A stretch of DNA of 64,000 nt from Glossina fuscipes (taxonomy: Eukaryota; Arthropoda; Insecta; Diptera; Glossinidae), in contig NW_023998414.1 of NCBI RefSeq assembly GCF_014805625.2, forward strand, positions 31,196,528 through 31,260,527, read 5' to 3'. Positions 26,940 through 36,354 of this stretch are shown piece by piece (position 1 is the first letter of the stretch; every line of letters starts with the position of its first letter). The position numbers were made by a program, and so were the translations under genes. The notes below the pieces were generated by a model. It was not told the origin of the DNA. It made no database searches and saw only the letters and a list, made by a program, of their open reading frames with translations.

Positions 26940-27490
26940 CTTAAGGTTTTGATTTCTCGCCGTTTCCTCTACGCCAGGACACCGAAGATAAAAACGATCA
27001 TTTTCGCGGCCTAATTTGTGTAACCATGACCGCTAACCATCTGCGTAAGAAAGCAGTCAGTACTACCCTGGTGCCTTGTAACCCATCTTTTCACGTCATC
27101 ATATACGATCTCATGTATCCAACGCACCTGCATAAACTCGTCCCATCTCCTCTGTCGTATGGATATGCTTTCTTCGGCAACACGTTTCTTTTCTTCTGCC
27201 ATGAACCTTTCCCCAAGCTACCATCTTCTCTGATAAAATTTTGTTACCTACTTAGCCTTTGTATCTGTTGGTGGCAAGTATGATGTGACGCACGCTGCAT
27301 CAACCGATATTATGCAAAAACCACAACATATCCTTAGTGCTATTGTTCGTATTAACTTTGCGACGATTTTGACATAGCTTGCCTTCGGAAACTGTGACCC
27401 CGTACTGGCACCGCCTCGATTATGACTGCTAGTATCAGCTTGCCCAAAAGCTTGAAAAAAGCATTGGCTTGACTCCCCGATATTTACCAC
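26940..27490 (-). pseudogene. C-terminal region of R1-clade ORF2
   Basis: The minus strand reads RTIALRICCGFCIISVDAACV (canonical RIALRVC-AYRTVSTDAA), RQRRWDE then WVTRHQGSTDCFLTQMVSGHGY (canonical W--RKHGEVDFHLTQ-LSGHG) and ENDRFYLRCPGVEETARN, a damaged form of the terminal Cys/His motif. This region follows the reverse transcriptase in R1-clade elements and takes part in RNA and target handling. Three phases are used, with stops between them. The 3' untranslated end and tail are not identifiable. Confidence 0.82.
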
Positions 27491-28420
27491 GATGCGGACA
27501 AGTGCTGCATGTAATTATGCAGCCTTAACACACACGGAATGTGTTGTGTAAGTATTTTATTGCCAATGTAATGGCTATTTCATGGCCATCTTGCTTTAAA
27601 ACGATCGTTACTCTTCTTTTTCTGCTGGTTACTAACGCAGCTCCAGTTTTGTACGGAGCTGAAAACAGTTTCTTACTCGTAAGCCATGCGTTCATGTCAC
27701 TTGTGACCGCTATAACATCGACTTGCATTTAATGCAGTTGCTTGACGCCAGAAAAAATGGCCATATCTTCAGCATATCCTATTGCCTTAACGCGTCTTGG
27801 TAGTGGTAGTCCTAATCGCCCGCCATACAGTGTATCCCAAAGAACTGACCGAAATATGGAGCCTTGTGAAACGCTTATTTCCATTTTATAGAGCGATACC
27901 CTATCAGATAATTAGTTCCTAATTATGCTGATCAGATATAACGGCACATGTAAATTTTCGATCAACTGCATGATGTGCGCATAGCTTGCCGCGTTGCAAG
28001 CGTTCTTCATGTCCAGAGTGATGACAGTATAGTACTCTTTGCTACTGTTTTGCCACCTGGTGCCTTTTATAGCGTCTTCGGCAAGAATTTTCACCTGGAC
28101 TATAGCGTCGGCAGCTGACCGAAGCCGTACTTATTATTCGAGATTACACGTATTTGCTCGATATGATCTGCCGGGCGCATGCAAATAATCTTCCCTAGCG
28201 TCTCAATCATACTTAAAGGGCGATACGAGTACAGTTCATCAGCTAAGTTTTTTGCTAAGTTTTTATGACAGCACTAACTATTGCTTTGTCCATATCTTTG
28301 GGAATACTGCAACGTGTAGTTAATTATTACAATCTTGCGAAAATGTGTGGCCATTTTATACCAAGGCCAGTTTTAGGGCTTCATTTGGGATGCCATTCGG
28401 ACTTGGTATTCTATTGTATT
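27490..28420 (-). pseudogene. Reverse transcriptase domain remnant, R1 clade
   Basis: Readable motifs in order: SPNGIPNEALKLA (motif 1, canonical APGPDGIPN), YSYRPLSMIETLGKI (canonical YRPI-LL-GK), VISNNKYGF (canonical LS-NQYGF), VITLDMKNACNAAS (motif A, catalytic Asp kept), VSQGSI (canonical VPQGS), GYAEDMA at about 27,779-27,759 (canonical GFADDLA) and WLTSKKLFSAPYKTGAALVTSRKR (C-terminal palm/thumb, K-E/T-LV-T). The first Asp of the catalytic ADD pair is Glu here. Several stops and phase changes separate the motifs. Confidence 0.88.
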
Positions 28421-28799
28421 TTAGTTCTCACATTGCATCATTTATTTCCTCAATAGCGATGTCTGCGTAAGGATAAATTTTGTTCACTTCACGGACAATA
28501 CGCTTCGAGAAAAGGGTTTCAACTACTGATGTACTTTAACATGGCCATTACGACTTTGTATACACCGCCCCATAGGTTTCACTCCTCGCATAGCTATTTA
28601 AAGCACTTATTTTTGGTTTTCTTTATTGCACGCTTGCCTGTGCTGCGGTACTCCTCTTTATAGCTGCCACAGTTGTGTCCATTGCAATTTCGCGACAGCT
28701 TACCCCTTGCTTCAAAACATTTCCTCCTTTTCGTCGCAATACCTTCTTTTCACCAGTAAAAAGAAAGAAGTTACCTCTCACCAGCGGCGATAGCCGGTT

Positions 28800-29040
28800 T
28801 ACACTTGCTTATTTCTGTAACGAATTCGTCCATTATCTGTGCGTAAGTCACCAGCTCCAGTTTGGGCAGTAAGTAGCAGCTAAAGATGTAAATGCCCGTC
28901 ACTTATGCAGCCTTTGACACATAGTATTGTGTGTTAGTAATGGGCGTGGTTTGCATTATTTTCTTGCCACATATCCATGGCGTCACCTTATTCGTCATAC
29001 CTGCGATCCAGGTGCCATTATTAACAATTCCCTAATGCAC
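28800..29040 (-). pseudogene. Endonuclease (APE-type) N-terminal remnant
   Basis: The minus strand reads GTWIAGMTNKVTPWICGKK and, after about 20 residues and a stop, GIYIFSCYLLPKLELVTYA and ISKCKPAIAAGE. This is the arrangement of the first half of the R1-clade endonuclease, ending where the GDFN active-site motif should begin. That motif and everything after it is missing: the sequence passes directly to the linker (FYW..EGIATKRR, then AIKKTKNKCFK) at about 28,790-28,600. The deletion alone would abolish nicking activity. Identification rests on family knowledge and order. Confidence 0.7.
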
Positions 29041-29069
29041 ATCGCAGTAATAGTTATCTGATACGAAGG

Positions 29070-29303
29070 TCAATGCGTACTCCGTATAGGCTGGCTTTTG
29101 TCTAGCCATTTTCCGCTGCACATAGTGCACTCGTGGTCGTTTTTAAACTCTTCACCCTTACGTCCCGGTTTATTGCAATTTAAGCAACATTGGCTCTTGT
29201 CAACTTTGTTTATGCAAGCGCTCGCTATATGCCCAAATTCAAGACATTTAAAACATCGAACGGATAATGTCATATCATTCATCGCGGAGACCATCCTTCC
29301 CAT
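29070..29303 (-). pseudogene. R1-clade ORF1 (Gag-like) CCHC zinc-knuckle remnant
   Basis: A 77-codon frame reading MGRMVSAMNDMTLSVR then CFKCLEFGHIASAC, a correct C-x2-C-x4-H-x4-C knuckle at about 29,255-29,214. A second knuckle begins CLNCNKPG but has Arg where His and Phe where Cys are expected, so it is broken. A third Cys pair (CTMC) follows. ORF1 proteins of this clade bind element RNA. Upstream, up to about 29,396, the same strand gives degraded sequence that resembles the pre-knuckle region; the N-terminal body of ORF1 is absent. Confidence 0.85.
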
Positions 29304-29396
29304 TTTTATCCTTGCCTTTTGTCATAAGTCAGCAGCCATCTTGCTAGGCAGTCTCACAATCACCCACTACGTGCCTGCATAGGATTTCCTCATGTC

Positions 29397-29452
29397 CTTG
29401 TATGTATATTGTATATATATATGTGTGTGTATGTATGTTTGTGTGTGTTTTC
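29397..29452. repeat. (ACAY)n-like simple repeat at 5' edge of the R1-clade element
   Basis: On the minus strand the tract reads as irregular ACAC/ACAT/ATAC tetranucleotides with a TA run inside. It directly adjoins the truncated 5' end of the retrotransposon. Confidence 0.85.
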
Positions 29453-31694
29453 TGCAGCTATCTAGCTGAACTTTACGGGATTTGAAAAGAAAAGCATGAG
29501 ACCCTGTTTTTTGTTTTTAGAATAGGTTTTAAGGTTTGGGGGGATACTGTGATGAAATTATTTGCTCGTACTTACCTTTTTTTAATTCATCGATATTTCC
29601 TCGTTTCATTCGCTTTGCTTATAAATTTTTTGCAAATCTTTCGATTTCCAAAGTCCTGACGCCATTTATTATGTGTGTGTGTATTGCTTGCTACTGCTCC
29701 AGTTATTTCATTTCTTTTATATTTTGCGGATTTCCGAATTTTTATCTCAATTAATATTTTTGTTTGCTTCTTATTATTTGATTAAAAATTTTTATGTAAA
29801 TTTGATTACACAATACGGTAAACGTCGAGAACGCATCATACTAAACCGTGGTATTAGTACAATTATGTTGAATATATTAAATGAAGTTTTAATATTTATA
29901 TTAAAGTCAATTATTTATTTAATTTTAAAAAAAATTGATTTTGTATTTAATGATTTTAATTAAATTTTAAAAATTATTGTAGACTTCATTATTAATTTAC
30001 TACGACAAAAAAGTGTTCCATTTAATTTAGATTAATTATTATATTCGATTAAAACTATTATTGCGTAGTTATAATAAATTAAAATATGTTTCACTTTATT
30101 TTTTGTTATTATTATTATTATTATTATTATTGTTATTATTTTTAATTTTTTTAATCTTGTTCGTTTTTTCCTTTTTTTGTTTTTTATAAAGATATTTTTT
30201 TTGTAAAGATTTTCTTGATATGTAAACAATTCGAGATATAATTTGTTTATCGCTTTAATTTTTTTGCATTTTTTTTTTTTTTTTTTTTGGTTTTTTTTCG
30301 CCTTTTTTCTTTTTCTTTAAATTTTTACCTTGAGTTTGAATTTTTTTTGTTTTTGTTTTTTTTTTTTTTTTTTTTGTTTGTTTTGTTTTTGCTACTGTTG
30401 GCGTTGGTTACTTCTTTACACTTAAAGCAGTTTTATTATTAATTACTTGCATGTTTTTCACTTTCGAAGTGTTCTGTTTTGAGCAAAACCTTTAGCTCAC
30501 ATTATTATAATCTGAAAAAAGAAGAAAAAGTTTAAAAGGAAATCAAATTAAAAATCTGCACAATTAATGCCCTGCACTTTACGCCCTTGTATCCTTCCGG
30601 TGAATCTTTCATATGCACCGTATAAATCGTTGATTTTAAAAATGATACAAGTCCATTTTACGAAACGAAGCAATAAATAAAACAAATTCGTATAATTGTT
30701 TATAAGTTAATATAAAATTATTATTAAGTAGATTTGCAATCAAACATTTAAAATGAACTCAGCCCATTTTCAAAATTAACGATTCTTGTGAGGACACTAT
30801 CGAAATGTACCGAAAAATTGTTCATGTCATATAGTGTTACCTTCTTCGCATAAGTATAATTTTCTATCTTAATTATCATGACGTTGAAAATACTAACAAC
30901 AGAAATGTGGGAAAACTTTGCTAAATCAACCTACAATCTTTTTAGTGGTAACTCTTTTAGAGACGTAAGTCTTAGCATCAAATTAAAATTTTAGGGTTTT
31001 TTAATAAAATATTTCCGACATTCATCTAATCCTTTTATTAATTTTCATGTGTATTGGAAGATACTGTATAAATTTTATAATGATCGACCAATCGACCAAT
31101 CGACCTATGTACATATAATATAAATCCTATAGGATATACGTATTTCCAGCCATTTCGTAAGAGTATTTGTCGTTGGAACGTATACACAAAAATTAAAGAA
31201 GAAGAAAATTTCCCTATATTCGCAACTTGATTTCCTCAGAAAAGCAGCTTTCATTTATGCGCCTAACGCAAGCTTGATCAGTATGCGATGCTGTCTGTCT
31301 TTATCAGCCCACTAAGATGGGTTACTATCTGTAACTTTAATCGCGGTAAATATACCGGGGGCATTAATAAACTTCCCTCCTCCCCGAAGAAAACACTTCC
31401 ACAACCGTCTTACGCAAGCAGGACCAGGATAATAATACCGCTACCCAAATTATAGCCTACCCTGCCAAATCATCGTCAACTTACAGTTTTTGCCAAATTT
31501 ATAAATAAATCTTTATTGAGCTTTGCATGAAAAACTTTCACGATTACGAGATTTTAACACATATCGTTTTCGATTTGGAAAACTATTATAATCATAATAA
31601 ACTAACATAGTGTAATAATTTTCTGATTTTTCAAAATTTCTAATTAATTCATCAAACCTATGCATAAACTTGGCACAAATGTATACATCTCCGT
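29453..31694. other. Extremely AT-rich, low-complexity non-coding DNA
   Basis: From about 29,740 to 30,400 the DNA is nearly all A/T, with (ATT)n at about 30,108-30,140 and several T runs of 15-20 bases. Open frames of up to 96 codons here are Phe/Ile/Asn/Tyr-rich artefacts. From 31,270 to 31,490 base composition returns to about even, with no recognisable feature. The minus-strand frame at 31,513-31,782 partly overlaps a family A copy. Confidence 0.65.
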
Positions 31695-31972
31695 TTTTAT
31701 ATCCTACCACACTAATGGTATAAGGATACCTTAAGTTTGTGCGGATATATTCGACGATCCGAAGGACTTGAGATAGACGCAACTTTTATTATACTTATTT
31801 ATTCGGGATCACTTTCTTTTTGGCCCAAAGACGAAGGCTATTGAAAATGCTTCGGATCAGACACTTTTTTTTATTTTAAAAAATCGTTATATAAATCATG
31901 TATTAAGCGAAGCAATGCAGGGTATTTAATGATGGGCCGTGTCCCACTATAATGTTTTTACTTGTTTTATAT
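31695..31972 (-). repeat. Dispersed repeat family A, reverse copy, both ends present
   Basis: Runs from TTTTTATATCCTACCACACTAATGG through AAGGACTTGAGATAGACGC, TTATTATACTTATT, TTTTTGGCCCAAAGACGAAGGCTATTGAAAATGC, TTCGGATCAGAC and TTAAGCGAAGCAATGCAGGGTATTTAATGATGGG to CGTGTCCCACTATAATGTTTTTACTTGTTTT. Both family ends are visible, which makes this a useful reference copy, although the GGACAGAC block is deleted. Confidence 0.85.
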
Positions 31973-34496
31973 ATGAAATCAGACCAATGTCCAAATGAAG
32001 TTTTTCTCTGTATCCTCGCCATTGCAAGGAAAGAGATGCAAGATATACATATGCATAATGTAGTCCTCTTAAGGTATACATTATATACTTCTAAGTGGGT
32101 GGGCAGTAAAGCAATTGAATAATTTACAATTATTCGTCTGCATTGTTGAAATCTCAATTACAATTTTAAAGCTTTAATCACAAATTTTTTCGAAAATCAC
32201 AGATCTGACTTTGATTGATAATATCTTCGCTCGTTTTACAATAACAAACAGTACACGGTATACGATGAACGTTGATATCCGATCTATTTAATAATCAAAT
32301 GTCGTAGAAAAGCCAAAAGCGGGTAGCAAAAAGTTCGTCTCCAACTGAATGTAACTTCTTTCCCTTTTTTGCAGTTCAGGAGCGATAATCTTCTTTAATC
32401 GCACAGTAGTCGCTCTCAAGTAGTTCTCTTTCTTGCAAACCCAATTACAAATTCAGTGGATCCTCATCATCAATGATTTGAACCACTTTTTTCGGATATC
32501 GTTTAAGCTTTAAATTTCGAATACGATCTTAGTTTTTGTAACGACGTCTCAGTACGATCGTAGAGTATACACATTTTGGACTCTCTCATTATGTGGGGCT
32601 AATGATGATTGTATAGTAACAGTGTATAGAATTTAAAAAAAATTAATATGTTTTCCTCTCACTCGATTTTAAGGTATAAAAATATTTAGCTTTTGAGTAA
32701 TTAATTGAACATTTTTTAAATAAACAAATAAAACAATTAAACTATGTACATAGAAGACGTAACAAATAAAGCATATAGTACGTAATACATAATACACGAA
32801 AACATGAAACTCATAAAAATTGAACATATGTATATTAATGCGGTTCAAAGTGTTTGCGTGTTTTCTCAATTTCTTGCTAAGCGTTACGCTTGCATCAAAA
32901 CGTGCAAACACATTTTATGCGAGGATAATGTAATGTAATATTTTTTTCAGATCTTTTCAATGCATCGGAATACCTTATAAAATAAACTATTCTCGATAAT
33001 CCAGAAAGGAAAAATGCGAAATTTAATATAAGCAGACTTTGATAAATGATTTCATCATCCTATGCATCCTCTATTATTATATCTCAACAAGATTTGCTCT
33101 TCAAAATCATTCCCTTTACTGCGACCAATTGCGGCCAAACAAGAACACGCACGTGCTGTGATGGGTTTTTGGAAATATACAACATATATGTATCCGATCT
33201 TTCTTGCAGAAGCGTACGCAACAAGAATCATTAGAACATCGTTTAAGGAGGATTTATGGCCAACAAAATGCGTTAACGGTTACATGATGATGTTTGCAGT
33301 GACGATCTTCGTATGCACTGATGGGATAAAGAAAACCTATCAACAATTTATTAGATCTAAATGGAATTGAAATGTCGATCAACTGCTTCAAGTAGTGAAC
33401 CAATTATTAGGTAATGTAAAAAATATCAAGATTTTCAATGGAAAAATTCATTCATAAAACTGATTTTGAAACGAAGGTAACGCTATCCGTATCATTAAAC
33501 TCAATACAATATCTTCGCTGCATGAGCAGCTGTCTTAAGCTGCGTCCTATTAAATTACCGGTATATATATTTAACTTTAGCTTAGTCGTTAGCCACACCT
33601 AGCCTTTTCACTTATTCATACCTAACAACAAACGGTAGAAATATATATATATACAAGCAGCAAACACATAATAATGCTATACACAAATTAAGAAAATATA
33701 ATTTTTCTTTTTTTTTTCTGCTATTTTTGTGCTTCACTCAAATGCATACTCATAGGCTAAGCAAGCTGCACATGCATTTTTATTTATTAAAATAATATGC
33801 ATAAAGGGGCAACGTTACCTTGTGAATTTTCTTCTTCTTCTTCTTCTTCTTGTTTTTTTTTTTCTTTTTCTTCTTTCTTCTTACAATTTTTCCTATCACC
33901 CTTTGTTATTTAAGACTATGATGTAAAAAGTTTTATGGAGGCCGAATTCTTTATATGGCAAACAAAGTAGGTGTTCGTGTGAGATAACCACTGCCACACC
34001 TTAAAACTTTATTCACGTTTTTCTTACATCTATGATTTTCAAGGTGATCATAAACGTAGCAATTTCAATTCTAAGTCGCTCAAATTCAAAATTCAACTCA
34101 ATTCTTATAAGGTTCGTAAGGACTTTCCTAAATTAATGCATTATCGATAGACTTTTTCGGAAGAAAAAAACTTTTCAACCTAAATTGAAATCATAATTTT
34201 TGTTTTTGATCAATATCTCGATCAAGTATTCATATCTGATTTTTGAAAATCTTTTACTGGGCCGCATTTTGTTTTCTAATAATCAAAAAAAATTAATAAT
34301 AATAATACAAGAAGTTACAACAGTACAGTGGAAAACGTTCCACGATTAAATACCTGACACCAGTTTGCTTAGTACTTTGACCTTTCAAAATGAGTTGTTA
34401 AAAAAATGCTGTTTTTTTTTTTTTTGTTAAAGAGGCGAGGAAATGATAAATTAGTTGTTGGCCGCAAAGCAACTCTACGACTGGAAATCAAAAATC
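31973..34496. other. Non-coding DNA with two unassigned open frames
   Basis: Plus-strand frames at 33,046-33,234 and 33,062-33,370 overlap in different phases; the longer (102 codons) has a balanced composition but no motif I know. A minus-strand stretch at about 32,560-32,370 reads KRYPKKVVQIIDDEDPL and an acidic continuation, also unassigned. A (TTC)n tract lies at 33,826-33,880. No gene is called. Confidence 0.5.
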
Positions 34497-34757
34497 CGCA
34501 AGCGTAGCCAAGTAGATAAGGATCACGGCTATCAAGTCAGTGTTCGTGAATTCAAATCTGAGTGCAGTTGAGTTTGCTTCGGTAATAGCTATAGCGAGTG
34601 CTCAGTTGATGCAGGCAATTGGGCATACATCCACTAGACTCCGCCCACCATCTCCCCATTTATTTCTTTCTTTCTAACTACGCGAATAGGGAAGATCTCC
34701 TAAGTAATTGATCATAGTAAAAAAAATAATTAAATAAATAAATAAATAAATAAATTC
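34497..34757 (+). mobile_element. tRNA-derived SINE-like element, copy 1
   Basis: Starts with a tRNA-like head: an A-box-like GTAGCCAAGTAGATAAGG at 34,504-34,521 and a degenerate B-box-like GAATTCAAATC at 34,548-34,558, about 30 bases apart. A body follows (TAGCTATAGCGAGTGCT, then ATTGGGCATACATCCACTAG) and a (TAAA)n tail at about 34,730-34,755. Head plus body align with the minus-strand copy at 49,700-49,878, and the 3' body aligns with 45,753-45,905, which supports one family. The boxes correspond to internal RNA polymerase III promoter elements; activity is unlikely given the damaged B box. Confidence 0.72.
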
Positions 34758-35630
34758 ATTTAATTCATTTATTTTTTCGATGCACGGTTTTTACAGAATC
34801 GCGCAAATGGAAAAACGTAACAGCGTAGAAATTGAAAGTATGTTACTGAAAAAGATGAATGCATATAGAAATAGCAATAGTGTTAATTTCACGGCTATAG
34901 AGCTTTTAAACCTAAGTTAAGCTATTAATCGCTTTCGGGGAATAAGTGCACGGGTGATATCTCTTTTTAATTGGGAACAATTTCAGACGAAGATGGTACT
35001 TGGGGGGGGGGGGGGGGGCGGGGCATTTAATAAACCGTAAATTGTAAATATTTGAAATTTCGAAAACATTAACATTCGACATTAAATGTACAAATATTAC
35101 TACGGTCCCAAACACTCCATTTTATTGTTCGCATATTAAATGCATATAACATATATTACTGATTATATATTCGATCTGCTAAGAGTTCATAATTTTCTTT
35201 AGTTCAGTTTAGCTTGATTAGGATTGAAAGAGGACTTAGCAGATGTCTATATAAAATTTAATACAAGCTCTTCATGACCCCTGACACGCCCAAAATTATC
35301 AAAAAAAAAAAATATATATTTAGGATTCATTTCAAAGTAAATATTGGTATCATTTGTAATTAACTTACACACATCTAGCTTCACTAAACGTTGAGAGGCA
35401 TTTTTTAATGAAAGAAAGAAAACCGATTAAATTCAGTTTAACTTGTAACATTTTCAGTCAATACGTTGGCTTTGTGAACAATCCGTTCGAAAGTTTCTAT
35501 TTCGCGATAGACGATTTGTTTTTTTTTTTTTTTTTTTTTAATTTTATATTATTCGTTTTACTTTTCTTTCTTTATATGTGAATTTGTTTCATCTTAATAA
35601 CTTAAAGTCACATGATTTCGCTAAGGGTAC

Positions 35631-35632
<2 letters not shown>
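34758..35632. other. AT-rich non-coding DNA with a homopolymer G run
   Basis: The stretch holds a G17 run (35,002-35,018) followed by CGGGG, a T20 run near 35,520-35,539 and no supported gene. The G run is exceptional in this AT-rich window. Confidence 0.7.
35002..35023. repeat. Poly-G run (G17 C G4)
   Basis: Seventeen consecutive G residues, one C and four more G residues. It could form a G-quadruplex or be a sequencing artefact. Confidence 0.9.
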
Positions 35633-35673
<41 letters not shown>

Positions 35674-35796
35674 NNNNNNNNNNNNNNNNNNNNNNNNNNN
35701 NNNNNNNNNNNNNNNNNNNNNNNNNNNNNNNNNNNNNNNNNNNNNNNNNNNNNNNNNNNNNNNNNNNNNNNNNTATATATATATATATATATATAT
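35633..35796. other. Assembly gap of 100 N flanked by poly-A and (TA)n
   Basis: A run of 41 A (35,633-35,673) meets exactly 100 N (35,674-35,773), followed by a (TA)n run to about 35,796. A round 100 N is the usual placeholder for a gap of unknown size, so distances across it are unreliable. Open frames that cross the N tract are meaningless. Confidence 0.98.
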
Positions 35797-36100
35797 GTAG
35801 AATAAAACTAAAATATCATACAACTTTCAAGGACATAACCACTAGCAACGCGTTTATACTCTCCCAATTTCTATATATATAATTTTAGTGTTACTGTCAT
35901 GAAAAGAGATTGAAATTTTATTTTTTATTCATCATTTCATTTTAATGAAAGTGTAAAACTGCATTTAATTACCTTTATGGGAAATTCTTGAAAATAGTTT
36001 AGGCAGTTATTTACGCAAAAAAAAAACGTACATATCCCAGTAGATATATGAATACATATATTATATATACACATATACATATCTATATATATATATATAC

Positions 36101-36141
<41 letters not shown>

Positions 36142-36301
36142 GTTTGATATATATCTATATATATATAGATATATAAATATGTATAAAATTTATATCGAAT
36201 ATAAAGTTTATTTAGAAAAATGTCGATTTTCACGTCATATTACACACACACGCACGCCTACACAAAGCCAATCACAATTAATCAGAGTAAAACGCTTAAT
36301 A

Positions 36302-36354
<53 letters not shown>

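Larger units (their letters stand above)
26930..29396 (-). mobile_element. Degenerate R1-clade (Waldo-like) non-LTR retrotransposon
   Basis: Minus-strand fragments follow the gene order of R1-clade elements: ORF1 zinc knuckles (about 29,303-29,070), apurinic-type endonuclease N-terminal part (about 29,030-28,800), a linker, reverse transcriptase (about 28,420-27,490) and the C-terminal region (about 27,490-26,940). The frames are separated by stops and frameshifts, and the second half of the endonuclease is deleted. At under 2.5 kb it is far shorter than an intact element of this clade. The 5' edge is truncated and meets an ACAY-type simple repeat (29,397-29,452), the target reported for Waldo-type members of the clade. 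No functional protein can be made from this copy. Confidence 0.85.

Noticed and set aside
29740..30000. A mitochondrial DNA insertion, suggested by extreme AT content
   Set aside because: No mitochondrial protein, rRNA or tRNA sequence could be recognised; extreme AT content alone is not evidence.
35578..35823. Open frames crossing the N tract
   Set aside because: They translate unknown bases between poly-A and (TA)n and have no meaning.
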